The translations under genes were made by a program, and so were the position numbers. A DNA stretch of 24,997 nt. It comes from Irineochytrium annulatum. Taxonomy: Eukaryota > Chytridiomycota > Chytridiomycetes > Chytridiales > Chytridiaceae. Positions 1 to 9,908 of this stretch are shown in pieces. Position 1 is the stretch's first letter. Each line of letters starts with the position of its first letter. The stretch lies in the NCBI GenBank assembly GCA_027600665.1, contig JADGJL010000327.1, forward strand, positions 1 to 24,997, written 5' to 3'. The notes under the pieces were generated by a model. That model did no database searches and was not told the DNA's origin. It saw nothing but the letters and a program-made list of their open reading frames with translations.

Positions 1-692
1 GCCCGCCGGCGCCCCCCCCGGCCGCCCCCCCCCGGCCCCCCCCCCCGCGCCGCGCCGCGCCCGGGGCCCCCCCACACGCCCCGGGCAACCCCGGGGGGTG
101 GGTTCGGGTAGAAGGCTGGGGATGGCGGCTGAGAGAGCGGGGTATCGGCCAGGGGAGACGGAGGGCAGGTGGAGAAGGAGATGGCGGAGGATGACGAGTC
201 GACGGACGAGCACGACTTCCTCGTGGGTGTGTCGCGGAATGAGCAGTGCCTTTGATGCCGGCCGCGGGGTTCCGGCGGGACGTGGGAGTCGTCAGAAATG
301 GTCGACTCGGATGGCGGCGGGATTAGATGGTGGGAGGGCGGGCCGATGGGCGAGGCCGACGGCGCGTCCAGCGGGTGGAAGTCGTGTACAGTGGCTGACT
401 CAAAGCGAATGGACTGGCGACGGCGCTGGCGGTGCCGATGGCGGTCGAGTGAAGGATCGGTGTGAATCGTGGGCGGCCGGTCAAGAATACGAAGTATGCT
501 ACCGCCATGTGGGTGGTGGTAGGAATGATGCCGATGAAGGTGGTGGTGATGATGATGGTGGTGGTGGTAGGGTGGCAGGAGGTCCTTGTCCGTGACCGAC
601 GATGCATCTGAGACCGACGAGACATCCGAGAGCGAGTCCTCCTCCCCGTCGGTGTCAGGTTGGGACCAGGCACCCTTGGCCCAGAAGTCCAT
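1..692 (-). CDS. Ser/His-rich low-complexity protein, partial (C-terminus off the window)
   Basis: An open frame runs from an ATG at 692-690 to the window edge without a stop, about 230 codons; an in-frame TGA lies shortly upstream of that ATG. The product starts MDFWAKGAWSQPDTDGEED, then an acidic Ser-rich stretch (SDVSSVSDASSVTD), nine consecutive His at about residues 45-53, and a long Pro/Ser/His-rich part. GC-rich third positions favour coding on this strand over the overlapping frames. No folded domain is recognised, so no function is proposed; it looks intrinsically disordered. The last 100 bases are nearly pure G/C and may be unreliable sequence or the start of an unseen intron. The gene could also have an upstream exon. 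Confidence 0.45.
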   Translation of the reverse strand, partial: MDFWAKGAWSQPDTDGEEDSLSDVSSVSDASSVTDKDLLPPYHHHHHHHHHLHRHHSYHHPHGGSILRILDRPPTIHTDPSLDRHRHRQRRRQSIRFESATVHDFHPLDAPSASPIGPPSHHLIPPPSESTISDDSHVPPEPRGRHQRHCSFRDTPTRKSCSSVDSSSSAISFSTCPPSPLADTPLSQPPSPAFYPNPPPGVARGVWGGPGRGAARGGGPGGGGRGGRRR

Positions 693-1323
693 ATCAAAAG
701 ACGTCGCGATTAATCAGCTACGTCGATCGCAAAGATCATGTAAACAACGGCAGAGGCCAGCGACAAGGCCGTTCGCACAAGCGCCGCCCTTCGACAGCCG
801 TGGCTCCAGTTTCTTAAAGTCGGCTGAAGCTGGTGGAAGTGCAGCAGCACACCCAGAGATGGAGATGTTGCAGTGAAGTCGGCGTCCACGAGCAACAGCG
901 TCCACGGCTGCTACCACGATCGGCCAGGGCTGGGCAGAACGGATGGGAGCAAAGTGACGAGAAGGCGGCTTGAAGGAAAACGTCACCGAGCCTCCATGAT
1001 TTTGCGATCTCGATGTCTACGACCAGCTCGAATGTTTTAATTGTAGGTTAATCGGGATTCTTACTTTTTTTTATTTTGTTCGGCTATAGAGCTTCCCTCC
1101 GTACCGGTTGCATGTCCCGACTGCATCGCTCTTAAAGCATGGAAGAAAGAGAATAATGGTTTGAGATGGGGAAACTTAGGTAACTGGGGCTGCATTATTT
1201 AGTTGCTCGCGTCCTCGGCAAGCTCATACACAATTGGAGGTGACGTAGATACATGCATTAAGTACAAGAGAGCAGGGAGGCCGTAAAACGAAAACGTCGT
1301 CATATAGACAATTGGATCCGCGC
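693..1323. other. Intergenic stretch, no gene seen
   Basis: This lies between the start of the His-rich gene and the stop of the seven-helix gene, both on the minus strand. Short open frames here (for example 714-986) have no recognisable product and could be 5' leader of the His-rich gene. A T-rich run at 1064-1079 gives AATAAA on the minus strand (1070-1075), a possible but distant polyadenylation signal for the seven-helix gene. Confidence 0.4.
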
Positions 1324-2604
1324 TTAAACTTCCACCGTGTCGACCGAGCCGGTCACACCCGAGCTTGACAGCTCCCCAGCCGCCCTCCCCTGAGTCCGCA
1401 GGTTGACGATATTAACTATGAACACAAACAGCGCTATGAGGCTTGGGGTCATATAGTTCACGACGAGGGTGAGGAAGTAAATAAAGTTTGGGCTCCCAAG
1501 GATTAAGACCACAACGCCGTAGAAGGCTGAGTACGCGATGAGGATGCCGCAGCCCATCGCGAGCCAACCGAGGGTTGTAACCGAGTTACGGAGCACGCGG
1601 ATGACATCGCCTTGCCGGTCGCCGCCAAACGCGCCCGCGTTGGTCGTCGCGCCATGCTGCGAGTTAACACCTCGATGCTGCTGTTGCTGTTGAGCCTTAT
1701 CCCCCGAAAAACTTTTCATCCCGATGCTTATGGCGGTCGCGGACGAGCCGGTGCCGACGGAGGCCGAGATGCCGCGCGGGTTTGATCTGGGCCTGCTCAA
1801 GCCGGCGAAGTGAAACGACTTGCGGCTGTCGCCCTCAATGGTGCGGATGTAAGAGCTGAACGAGTGCCGGCTGATGACGACGAAGGCGAACATGCAGAGG
1901 AACGTGAAGAGCCACGACATGGACGTGACGAGGACGACGCCGCTGAACGCGGATTTGGCAGTGTCCGACGAGTCAGTGTACTGGACAAAGTCGCTGAGAA
2001 CGCCTAAAGGGTCGGGAAGTCAGCAACAAGCGCGATTAAAGTCCGTCAGCAATTACTCACCTTGGTAGACAAACAAGCCGCAAGTTAGGCTGACGGGGAT
2101 GAAGAGCGCCGGGAGAAAGTGGTGCAGAACACGAATACTCTTGCTTGTGGTGGCAGAGCTACGAAGTACCTGAATTGTTCATCCGTTTAGACATTCGAAT
2201 TTTGAGCTTATGTTGCTTGAAATTCTTACCATCTCCACGTAGACGATGACGGCGCAACTTGCCAAAAAGGCCGTCCCTGATTGAAGAGCGTGCAATATCA
2301 TGGTCTTGGTCCCGACCGTAGCTGATAAAGTTACGCCGACGGCATTGGAAATCGTCGCGGCGGTGAATAGCAGGAGGAAGCTCTCAAACGATAGGATCTT
2401 CGTGTAGGGCGGGATGGGTTCGTTGCGACGCGCGGCGCGAGCGCGGCGGACGTTGAGGGATAGGAAGGTGCAGTACAGTCCCAAAGCGATGGTTAGGTAG
2501 TCAATAACCAGAAAGAGTTCGGTGAATGTGAGCCACCCGTGAATCTGAGGGCACTTCGCTATTTGGCTATAGTAACAGTTGGCAGTGTCATTGAATAACG
2601 GCAT
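1324..2604 (-). CDS. Seven-transmembrane orphan protein, 387 aa
   Basis: Three exons: 2230-2604, 2061-2169 and 1324-2003, with introns 2170-2229 (GTAAGA...CAG) and 2004-2060 (GTGAGT...TAG); the joined frame closes on TAA at 1324. The start chosen (MPLFNDTANC) gives a short outside N-terminus with an N-D-T sequon at residue 5 and two Cys, then seven hydrophobic helices at about 26-48, 70-94, 102-124, 140-160, 181-205, 306-330 and 334-361. A long loop between helices 5 and 6 (about 207-302) is basic, Ser-rich and carries a five-Gln run. The N-out, seven-helix shape with a big fifth-to-sixth loop resembles a receptor, but no GPCR family motif is visible and homology is not claimed. An in-frame ATG 43 codons upstream (2733) would add one more hydrophobic segment. 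Confidence 0.75.
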
Positions 2605-3227
2605 GGTTGAGCGACGATGACGGCGTCGTCGGTCGATAAGGTGGCTTCCTGTTTTCCTGGCCTGAACACACGGCCCAGGATAAATTCGGAACAAGTCAAG
2701 AGAAAGACCCACACCAGCAACGAAACCAATCATGGCGGCCAACGAGATGCTATCCCAATTTTAGATGCCATGACGGTACACAGCCGTCTTGTCCGTTGGT
2801 CGTTGGGCTGGACGAGCGCCACTACCAATCGGCTGGTCCAGTTTTTGTCCGTGCACCTGTCGCAACCTGTTGCAGCCATGACCGTTACAACCCACAGTTT
2901 GTGCAATTATCCACAGTTTGCATTCATTAGGAGTGGGGCGTGATCTGGATGAAATCCAACATTATCCGAACTCATGGAGAAAGAAGAAACGACCCAAATA
3001 ATGACGATAAAATACCACGGTGACCTCTCTTGCCTTATAAATAATTGTCGCATTAAGCACACTTCTGCGCTGTTAACGCGTGTGTACCAAGGCTTTTAAA
3101 GCAAAATTGCCCTCGATCGTAATTGTTTTTATTATGTGATCTACCTCGTAGAAGGAGTTCTATTCGAGAGACTGTAAGTGTACAGCAGAGTGCACATGCG
3201 GTTTAAGAGATAAAGCTATAAATAAAG
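2605..3227. other. Intergenic stretch, no gene seen
   Basis: This region separates the upstream side of the seven-helix gene from the 3' end of the first tandem paralogue. It holds no convincing exon on either strand. A 10-nt direct repeat (ccacagtttg) occurs at about 2892 and 2911. Minus-strand AATAAA at 3128-3133, about 95 nt past the stop at 3228, could be the polyadenylation signal of the paralogue. Confidence 0.4.
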
Positions 3228-5089
3228 TTAATGCTTATGTTCAATATGAGCATGGCGCGGGTTGGCCAGGCGGACGATCATGACGACACCATGGATGATG
3301 AGGCCGACGGCGGGCTCAACCAACGCGATGACGATGAGGATATTAGGAAACGATCTGCGAGCAGGTTGACACGACCATTTTAGACGCACGATACGCGCTA
3401 TTCATGTAACTTACGTCCTCTGCGCATTGATGTACCCCGCCTCAGCGACTACGACCACTCTCCAGTTCCGATTAAGCATTGTAAAGTCGGCCGTGTGCGT
3501 GAGGTCGGCCGAGAGGCTGCTCAAGATGGCGTCTTGGGTCATGACGGACGTGAGCGTGAAGTTGTCGAAGACCGGATGCGTAGTTGTCGCGTAGTGTGCG
3601 AGGAACTGCGCCGTGGTGGCGCCATCTGCGCATGTTCAACTCTTTAGTCATGCAAAATCTCCGACGCAACAAAGTTGGAGCTACGGCACCTTGATCAAAC
3701 AAGAAGGCGTGCACGCCTGGCGGCACCATGGCGTTAACTAAGGCGTTGTAGACCACCGTGGGGCAGGTTACGGCTGAAAATGAGATAAGAGGCATCGTAT
3801 CGGTTAACCCTCTCTGGAGAGTCCCCGTGGTCGTATTTTGGTAGATTCCGGCCATTACCAGGATACCAGACATAGGGACGTTAGCATTGGCGAGCGTAAC
3901 GCGCGGGGTTAGAGAAACGTTGCCCGTCTTGGCTATCTGCTGCATCAACGGCCTTCTGATGACCATGTCGCTCCAACCGTTATACCCTGCATGAACAATG
4001 TATCAGCACCTTCTCTTTTCGTTTGGTAGCAAAACGAACATACCGAGGGCGTTAATGTTGGCGGGTACTTTATCCTTGGAGCTCAACGCGACCATGTAGA
4101 TGTAAGGATCGGGGACAGCAGGGTATTTCGTCCCATTGGGGAATTTGTTGCTGTCAGCGCACGTCAGTTTGCTGAACAGAAAGAGTAGAGGTATGCTCAC
4201 AAGATTGTGAAATTTGTCGTAGATCCCATGTTCCCACCGTACGTGTTAAACATCCAATTTTGCCAGTAATCAAGAGTGTCTTTCGTCACAAGCTGGTAGA
4301 GCGCAACAATGGTATTTTTCCCTAGGTAACCAAAGTAGCCAGACTCGTCACTGAATCCCTCGTAAAGGGGCTCCGTCAGCGTACCTTGAGCCGTATTATA
4401 GTTAGGGAGAAAGAAGGAAGCGCTTGGGATTACCGTTAAGGGTCACTGCCACATCAGCCATGACCTCGGCACCGAGGGCTGCATACTCCCAGCCCGTTCG
4501 GACTAATATCATTAGCAAATGTGGATCCCGGATGCGTGCAAAAGAGTCACGTACCGCTTTCGATCATATTCAAGGCGATCCCGTTGAAAGTCTGCGTGGC
4601 CAGTAACGTCTCATCGCTGTAGGCTGGTCAGGTAGTCAGACCAATTGCCTGCTGAACTCAGAAAAACGCATGAAGGACGCACCTAGATGCCACTTATACC
4701 AGACAAGCGGAGCCGAAATACACATCGACAAGCAGAGCGTCAGCAGGGGGTAGTACTTAAGGAAGAGCGGGACGCTCGTCAGCTGCTGGACTGAGGCGAG
4801 GGACGGAAGCGTCGAACGCCTCCTCTCCGCGGGCTGCGCCTGAGGCGTCGTAAGGGACTCGTAACCGGCTTTGCTCGGCTTGCGCTGGATGCCGGTCGCG
4901 CCTGCTGGGGTTCCTCGTCGGGTCAATATTGACGCGCCAGAATCAAACGCGTCGCGCCTCACCTCGTCCCCTCACGAAGTCGCGGCAGTCCTGAAGGTTC
5001 GGGCACGCGTCGGTGGCATGGTCATCGAGGCAGATGCCACACACGAGCGCGCCGTCGTCTCGGCGCGACTCCTTGAGGAAAGGCTCCAT
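3228..5089 (-). CDS. Tandem membrane protein family, copy 1 (470 aa)
   Basis: Nine exons: 4963-5089, 4683-4904, 4555-4623, 4434-4502, 4201-4384, 4044-4150, 3690-3986, 3415-3625 and 3228-3354 (1413 nt, phases consistent throughout). The protein begins MEPFLKESRRDDG, followed by a Cys/His cluster (C17-x2-C20-x3-H24-x4-C29-x5-C35), a basic linker, a first membrane helix at about 95-112, an ectodomain of about 315 residues with several N-x-S/T sequons, and a C-terminal helix (about 434-456) ending ...HIEHKH. Both ends should face the cytosol. It matches copies 2 and 3 exon by exon except that exon 5 (184 nt) is uninterrupted here, whereas the others carry a 63-nt intron within it. This copy is also the most diverged in sequence. 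The family is not recognised and no function is proposed. Confidence 0.8.
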
Positions 5090-5498
5090 TTGCGTGTGGG
5101 GGGACGTAGGTAGGGTTTCGTGGTTCTGGGGAACCGACGAATCAAGGCCGGAGCGGCGATCTGAGTTGAAAGTTGCCTTTTTACCATTGTTCGTACGGGG
5201 AGCAATGGGAAGAGTTTAGCATAGGAAGTGTTAACCCGTGACGATGTTGTCCTCTTTCGTATGGCGTCTGGATACGCGCAGTTTGCTAATACAACCGTTT
5301 GTGCCGGGATGTGCCAGGCGCCGTGACACTTGTAATTGCTTAGACGGACATTAGCCACGGCGAGCGTATATTTGGCCGCCAAACAGAGAGCCTTTTGACT
5401 CAAGCATAAAATGTATTTATTTATCCTGCGAAGCAGAACGAAAGCTGTAAGCGAGCTGCCAGTAATTCTACAGCAGTGTGAAGAAACAGCGACCAGGT
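5090..5498. other. Intergenic/promoter region of tandem copy 1
   Basis: It contains the upstream region of copy 1 and the 3' flank of copy 2. A single copy of a motif (cgaatcaaggc...ggcgatctgag, 5138-5165) resembles the 40-nt repeat upstream of copy 2. Minus-strand AATAAA at 5416-5421 lies about 80 nt past the copy 2 stop. No other gene is seen. Confidence 0.4.
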
Positions 5499-7465
5499 TT
5501 AATGCTTAGGTTGCACATGAGCGAGGTTAGGGTGTACCAGGCGGACGATCATGACGGCGCCGTGGATTATGAGACCGATAGCGGGTTCGATTAACGCGAT
5601 GACGATGAGGATGTTTGGAAACGATCTGTGGATCAGGTTGGACGATGGTTTTAGACACACAAATACTCGCGCAAAGAAAGAACTCACGTCCTGTGTGCGT
5701 TGATGTACCCCGTCTCGGCTACGATGACAACTCTCCAGTTCCGGCTAAGGACTGTAAAGTCGGCTGTGTGCGTGAGGTCGGCCGAGACGCTGCCGAGGAT
5801 GGCGTCCTGTGTCATGACGGACGCGAGCGTGAAGTTATCGAAGATTGGGTGTGTGGTCGTCGCGTAGTGCGCGAGGAACTGCGAGGTAGAGGCACCGTCT
5901 GCGTAATTTTGGTTTAGCAAAGAATAGTCGAGTTACAGACACAAGTGGACGTTGAAGCTACGGCACCTTGGTCAAACAAAAAGGCGTGGACGCCTGCCGG
6001 CACCACGGTGTTAACCAAGGCATTGTGGACGACCTGGGGGCAGGTTACGGCGGAGAAGGAGATTGCCGGCATGACGTCCGTCAACCCCCTTTGGAGCGAC
6101 CCCGTCGTCGCGTTCAGGTACAGTCCTGCCATCACGAGAATCCCAGACATAGGGGTGGCAGAGTTAGCGAGGGTGACGCGCGGTGAGACCGAGACGTTTC
6201 CCGTCGTCGCAACTTTCTGTATCAGCGGCCTTCTGATAGCCGTCTCGCTCCAACCGTTAAATCCTGCATATGCAGTCAAAAATAGGTGTGAGCAAGTCTT
6301 TCCTCAACTAGACGAAGGCGCGGAAAGAGCGAAGCAAGCAAGAAACAAACCGAGAGCGTTCCAGTTGCCGGGGAGTTTATCCTTTGATGTCATATGAACC
6401 ATGTAGAGGTAAGGATCGGGAACAGCCGGGTACTTTGTACCATTGGGATACTTATTACTTTGGAAGCGAGTCAGCCGCTGAACAGGAACGCAACTTGCAC
6501 GCTCACAAGATGGTGAAGTTCGTCGTGGATCCCATATTCCCTCCGTACGAGTTGAACATCCATTCCTGCCAATAGTTCAGTGTGTCCTTCGTCACAAGCT
6601 GGTAGAGTCCAACAAGGGTGTCTTTCCCGAGGTATCCGAAATAGCCATATTCGTCCTGAGAGTAACAGGTTAGTGTAAGTTAAGGGCGACATGTCAAGAG
6701 CGTGGGTTAAGTACAGACCGAAAAACTCTCGTATAGGGGCTCGGTAAGCGTTCCTTGGATCACATAATAGTTAGCGAGAGGCGCGCAAGCAAGTTCGGAT
6801 CACCATTGAGGGTTACTGCTATATCAGCCATTACTTCGGCGCCGAGGGTGGCATAGTCCCACCCTGTCTGAACTGAAAGAAAATCATACCATATTATACA
6901 CCCGACCTGAAAATGTTTGTTACTCACCGCTATCAACCATGTTGATCGCGATCCCATCGAAAGACTGCGTGGCAAGTAAAGTCTCATCGCTATAGGCTGG
7001 CGTTCGATATTGTAAAATCAGCGAAAAATCAGAACATCGCGAGAACGAACGCACCCAAATGCCACTTATACCACGTGAGCGGAGCCGATATACAGATTGA
7101 CAGGCAGAGCGTCAGCAGCGGGTAATACTTCAGGAAGAGCGGGACGCTTGCCAGATGCTGGATTGAGGCGAGGGACGGAAGAGTGGAACCTCTCCTCTCT
7201 GCGGGCTGCGCGTGAGGGGCTTCGAGGGTCTCGTACCCGGTCTTACTGGTCTTGCGCCTCAGGCCATAGGCGCCTGCAAGGCGTTGGGGGAGCGAAGTCA
7301 GAGCTTTACGCGTCAGAACACAGCAGATCGCCCCCCACCTCGTCCTCTGGCGAGCTCGCGGCAATCAGGCAAGAGCGGGCACGCGTCGGTGGCATGGTCG
7401 TCGTGGCAGATGAGGCACGCGGGAGCGCCGTCGTCACGACGCGAGTCTTTGAGGAACGGCTCCAT
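5499..7465 (-). CDS. Tandem membrane protein family, copy 2 (469 aa)
   Basis: Ten exons: 7339-7465, 7055-7273, 6928-6996, 6804-6872, 6719-6753, 6507-6655, 6351-6457, 5967-6263, 5688-5898 and 5499-5625 (1410 nt). Exon sizes equal those of copy 3 except exon 2 (219 instead of 222 nt, one residue shorter). Domain order is the same: N-terminal Cys/His cluster (CLICHDDHATDAC), basic linker, membrane helix (YPLLTLCLSICISAPL), ectodomain with sequons, and a C-terminal helix (ILIVIALIEPAIGLIIHGAV) ending VQPKH. Exon 1 differs from copy 3 at a single residue, so copies 2 and 3 are the closest pair. The intron at 6656-6718 is identical base for base to that at 9098-9160 in copy 3. The acceptor of intron 6 is ...CCAAAG, a weak pyrimidine tract. 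Function unknown. Confidence 0.8.
6656..6718 (-). other. 63-nt intron identical to that in copy 3
   Basis: The intron runs from donor GTCTGT to acceptor CTCTCAG with two CTTAAC and one CTAAC branch candidates. It is identical along its full length to 9098-9160. Exact identity extends 11 nt into the downstream exon and 15 nt into the upstream exon (6645-6733 versus 9087-9175). It is absent from copy 1, whose exon 4201-4384 is continuous across the site. Confidence 0.85.
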
Positions 7466-7950
7466 TCGGTGAGGGGACAACTAGAGTTCGTGGTCTAAGG
7501 AACACACTGCAATACCATCTTCGGCGAATCGAGGCCATGGCGATCTGAGGGACGCGGCGTTCGGCGAACTGAGGTCGTGGCAATCCCAGGTCGCGGCCTT
7601 TTTCACCAGAGACACGAGGCCGTGGGCATCCGAAAGGCGCGGCTTTCCCATCGTGTGGGCGAGTGGAAATCTGATTACTTCGCGTAAATCTCCTACCTCT
7701 TTTTCAAGCTACCGTCGCCTTGCAACTGAACGCGATCAAGCCCGCAGCCATTTTTGTGGGGGGTACAATTGAATGCAGCTTGGTGACACTTACATCCTCG
7801 CTAACGGAAGCCTTTATTGTGATGTTAATCGCGAACGAGAGAGCCGTTTTAGATTGATTCTACCAAACAGGAAAAAGGTGCTAGCAAGCTGCGTATAATT
7901 CTACAGCAAAGGAAGAAGCTAATTATTTATTTCACGCCGGACCGAAGGTG
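7466..7950. other. Intergenic/promoter region of tandem copy 2
   Basis: Upstream region of copy 2 and 3' flank of copy 3. It carries the imperfect tandem repeat described separately. Minus-strand AATAAA at 7926-7931 lies about 20 nt after the copy 3 stop and is a good polyadenylation signal candidate. No coding exon is seen. Confidence 0.4.
7521..7645. repeat. Three imperfect tandem copies of a ~40-nt element upstream of copy 2
   Basis: Units start at 7521, 7561 and about 7606. Units 1 and 2 align without gaps over 40 nt (both begin tcggcgaa, with a central GAGG and a GCGGC near the end); the third is more diverged (cgaggccgtgggcatcc). The block lies 56-180 nt upstream of the copy 2 start codon. 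A single related unit lies at 5138-5165, about 50 nt upstream of copy 1. Whether it is regulatory is inference from position. Confidence 0.5.
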
Positions 7951-9908
7951 TTAATGCTTATGTTGGACGTGAGCGTGGTTAGGGTGAATCAAGCGAACAA
8001 TCATGACGGCGCCGTGAATGATGAGGCCGACAGCGGGCTCGACCAACGCGATGACGATAAGGATGTTAGGAAACGATCTGAGGGGCAGGTAATGGCACGC
8101 TGTTTAGACACGAAATTACGTACTAGCAAACGAACTCACGTTCTCTGTGCATTGATGTACCCCGACTCGGCCAAAATGACTACTCTCCAGTTCCGGCTAA
8201 GCAATGTAAAATCAGCCGTGTGCACGAGGTCGGCCGAAACGCTGGCCAGGATGGCTTCCTGTGTCATGCCCGCCGTAACCCTGTAGTTGTCAAAGATCGG
8301 GTGCGTGGTCGTCGCGTAGTGCGCGAGGAATTGCGTGGTGGGGCCGCTGTCTGCAATTGAAGCAAATTATGACGAGTTACAGATGCAACGCCAGAGCTAC
8401 GGCACCTTGGTCAAAAAGGAAGGCGTGGACGCCTGACGGTACCACATTGTTGACCAGCGCGTCGTAAATGACATGATTGCAGGTTACAGCGGAGAAGGAG
8501 GTGGCCGACAAGATGTCTGTCCAACCGCGCTGGAGCGTCCCCGTCGTCGAGTTTTGGAAAATGCCCGCCATCACGAGAATACCAGACATAGGGATAGCAG
8601 AGTTGGCGAGGGTGACGCGCGGGGAGACCGAGACATTGCCCGTCTTCGCGACCTTTTCGATCAGTGGCCTTCTGACAACGTTGTCGCTCCAACCGTTGTA
8701 TCCTGCAAAAATGTTAACGGTTATTTAAGCAAATCATTCCTCAGATAGAAAGGAAGGCGCGATGGACAGAACCAGGTAAGAGCCACACCTAGAGCGTTCC
8801 AGTTGCCCGGAAGTTTATCCTTCGAGGTCATGTGAACCATGTAGAGGTAAGGATCGGGTACAGCCGGATATTTTGTACCATTGGGATACTTGTTGCTGTG
8901 AAAGCGAGTCAGCCGCAGAGCAGGAACGATCGGTAGTTGCGCGCTTACAAGATGGTGAAGTTCGTCGTGGAACCCATGTTTCCTCCGTACGAGTTGAACA
9001 TCCAATCCTGCCAGTAATTCAGTGTGTCCTTCGTCACACGCTGGTAGAGTCCAACAAGGGTGTCTTTCCCCAAGTAACCGAAATATCCATATTCGTCCTG
9101 AGAGTAACAGGTTAGTGTAAGTTAAGGGCGACATGTCAAGAGCGTGGGTTAAGTACAGACCGAAAAACTCTCGTAAAGGGGCTCCGTAAGCGTTCCTTAA
9201 ATTGTATAACAGTTAAAGTGAGAAGGATAGAGCATCTGGTTACCATTGAGAGTTACTGCTATATCAGCCATGACTTCGGCGCCGAGGGTGGCGTAGTCCC
9301 ATGATGTCTGAACTAAAAACTTACATTGTTAAATACCTGACGTAGTTATGTCTGCTACTCACCGCTGTCAATCATATTCAGCGCGATCCCTTTGAACGTC
9401 TGCGTGGCGAGTAACGTCTCATCGCTGTAGGCTGATCAGATAGTCAGATCTTTGCCAGCTGAACTTAGAACCAACGCGTGAAGGAACGCACCCAGATGCC
9501 ATTTGTACCACACGAGCGGGGCCGAGATACAGATCGACAGGCAGAGCGTCAGCAGCGGGTAGTACTTAAGGAAGAGCGGGATGCTTGTCAGCTGCTGGAT
9601 CGAGGCGAGGGAGGTAAGCGCGGACCTCTCTCGCTCGGCGGGCTGCGCCTGGGGCGCCGTGATCGACTCATAGCCGGACTTGCTGGGCTTGCGCCTCAGG
9701 CCGGGCCCGCTCACTGGGGGTTTGGGGGTGAGCAGAGTAAGTCTCGACACGCGTCAGAATCAGAATCGCGTCACGCTCAACCTCGTCCTCGAGCGAGTTC
9801 CCGGCAATCAGGCAAGAGGGGGCACGCGTCGGTGGCATGATCGTCATGGCAGATGAGGCACGCGGGAGCGCCGTCGTCGCGACGCGACTCTTTGAGGAAC
9901 GGCTCCAT
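7951..9908 (-). CDS. Tandem membrane protein family, copy 3 (470 aa)
   Basis: Ten exons: 9782-9908, 9492-9713, 9363-9431, 9244-9312, 9161-9195, 8949-9097, 8789-8895, 8406-8702, 8140-8350 and 7951-8077 (1413 nt). N-terminal C17-x2-C20-x3-H24-x4-C29-x5-C35 is close to, but one residue shorter than, a classical CCHC zinc knuckle (C-x2-C-x4-H-x4-C). A basic Pro/Ser linker precedes helix 1 (about 95-112, LLTLCLSICISAPLVW). The ectodomain has sequons at N162, N220, N229, N282 and N310 and a conserved GVHAFLFDQ motif. Helix 2 (about 434-456) contains a conserved Glu-Pro pair (E442-P443) inside the membrane segment. Both ends are predicted cytosolic. The frame continues upstream of the chosen Met, but all three copies share MEPFLK at this point. 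Family not recognised; a sensor, receptor or channel-like role would be guesswork. Confidence 0.8.
9098..9160 (-). other. 63-nt intron identical to that in copy 2
   Basis: Identical in every base to 6656-6718, whereas the other introns of the two genes have clearly diverged (for example the last introns, 5626-5687 and 8078-8139, share little beyond splice signals). Identity ends in the flanking exons at 9087 and 9175. Confidence 0.85.

Noticed and set aside
98..595. 165-codon plus-strand frame, Gly/Arg-rich
   Set aside because: It is antisense to the His-rich frame, whose GC-rich third positions look more like real coding; the Gly run is the complement of the His-coding run.
2605..2733. Upstream in-frame ATG giving a 43-residue longer seven-helix protein
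   Set aside because: The extension would add an eighth hydrophobic segment followed by a strongly basic stretch; the downstream ATG gives a cleaner seven-helix topology. It remains possible.
2909..2917. TTATCCACA, a perfect match to the bacterial DnaA-box consensus
   Set aside because: The surroundings are intron-rich eukaryotic genes; a single 9-mer is expected by chance and no origin structure accompanies it.
5945..6397. 150-codon plus-strand frame (and similar ones at 9478-9840, 10164-10583, 11175-11507)
   Set aside because: These are antisense shadows of well-supported minus-strand exons and have no conserved counterpart in all paralogues.
3228..9908. Possibility that one of the three tandem genes is a pseudogene
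   Set aside because: All three keep intact frames, splice sites, start and stop codons and nearly equal lengths.
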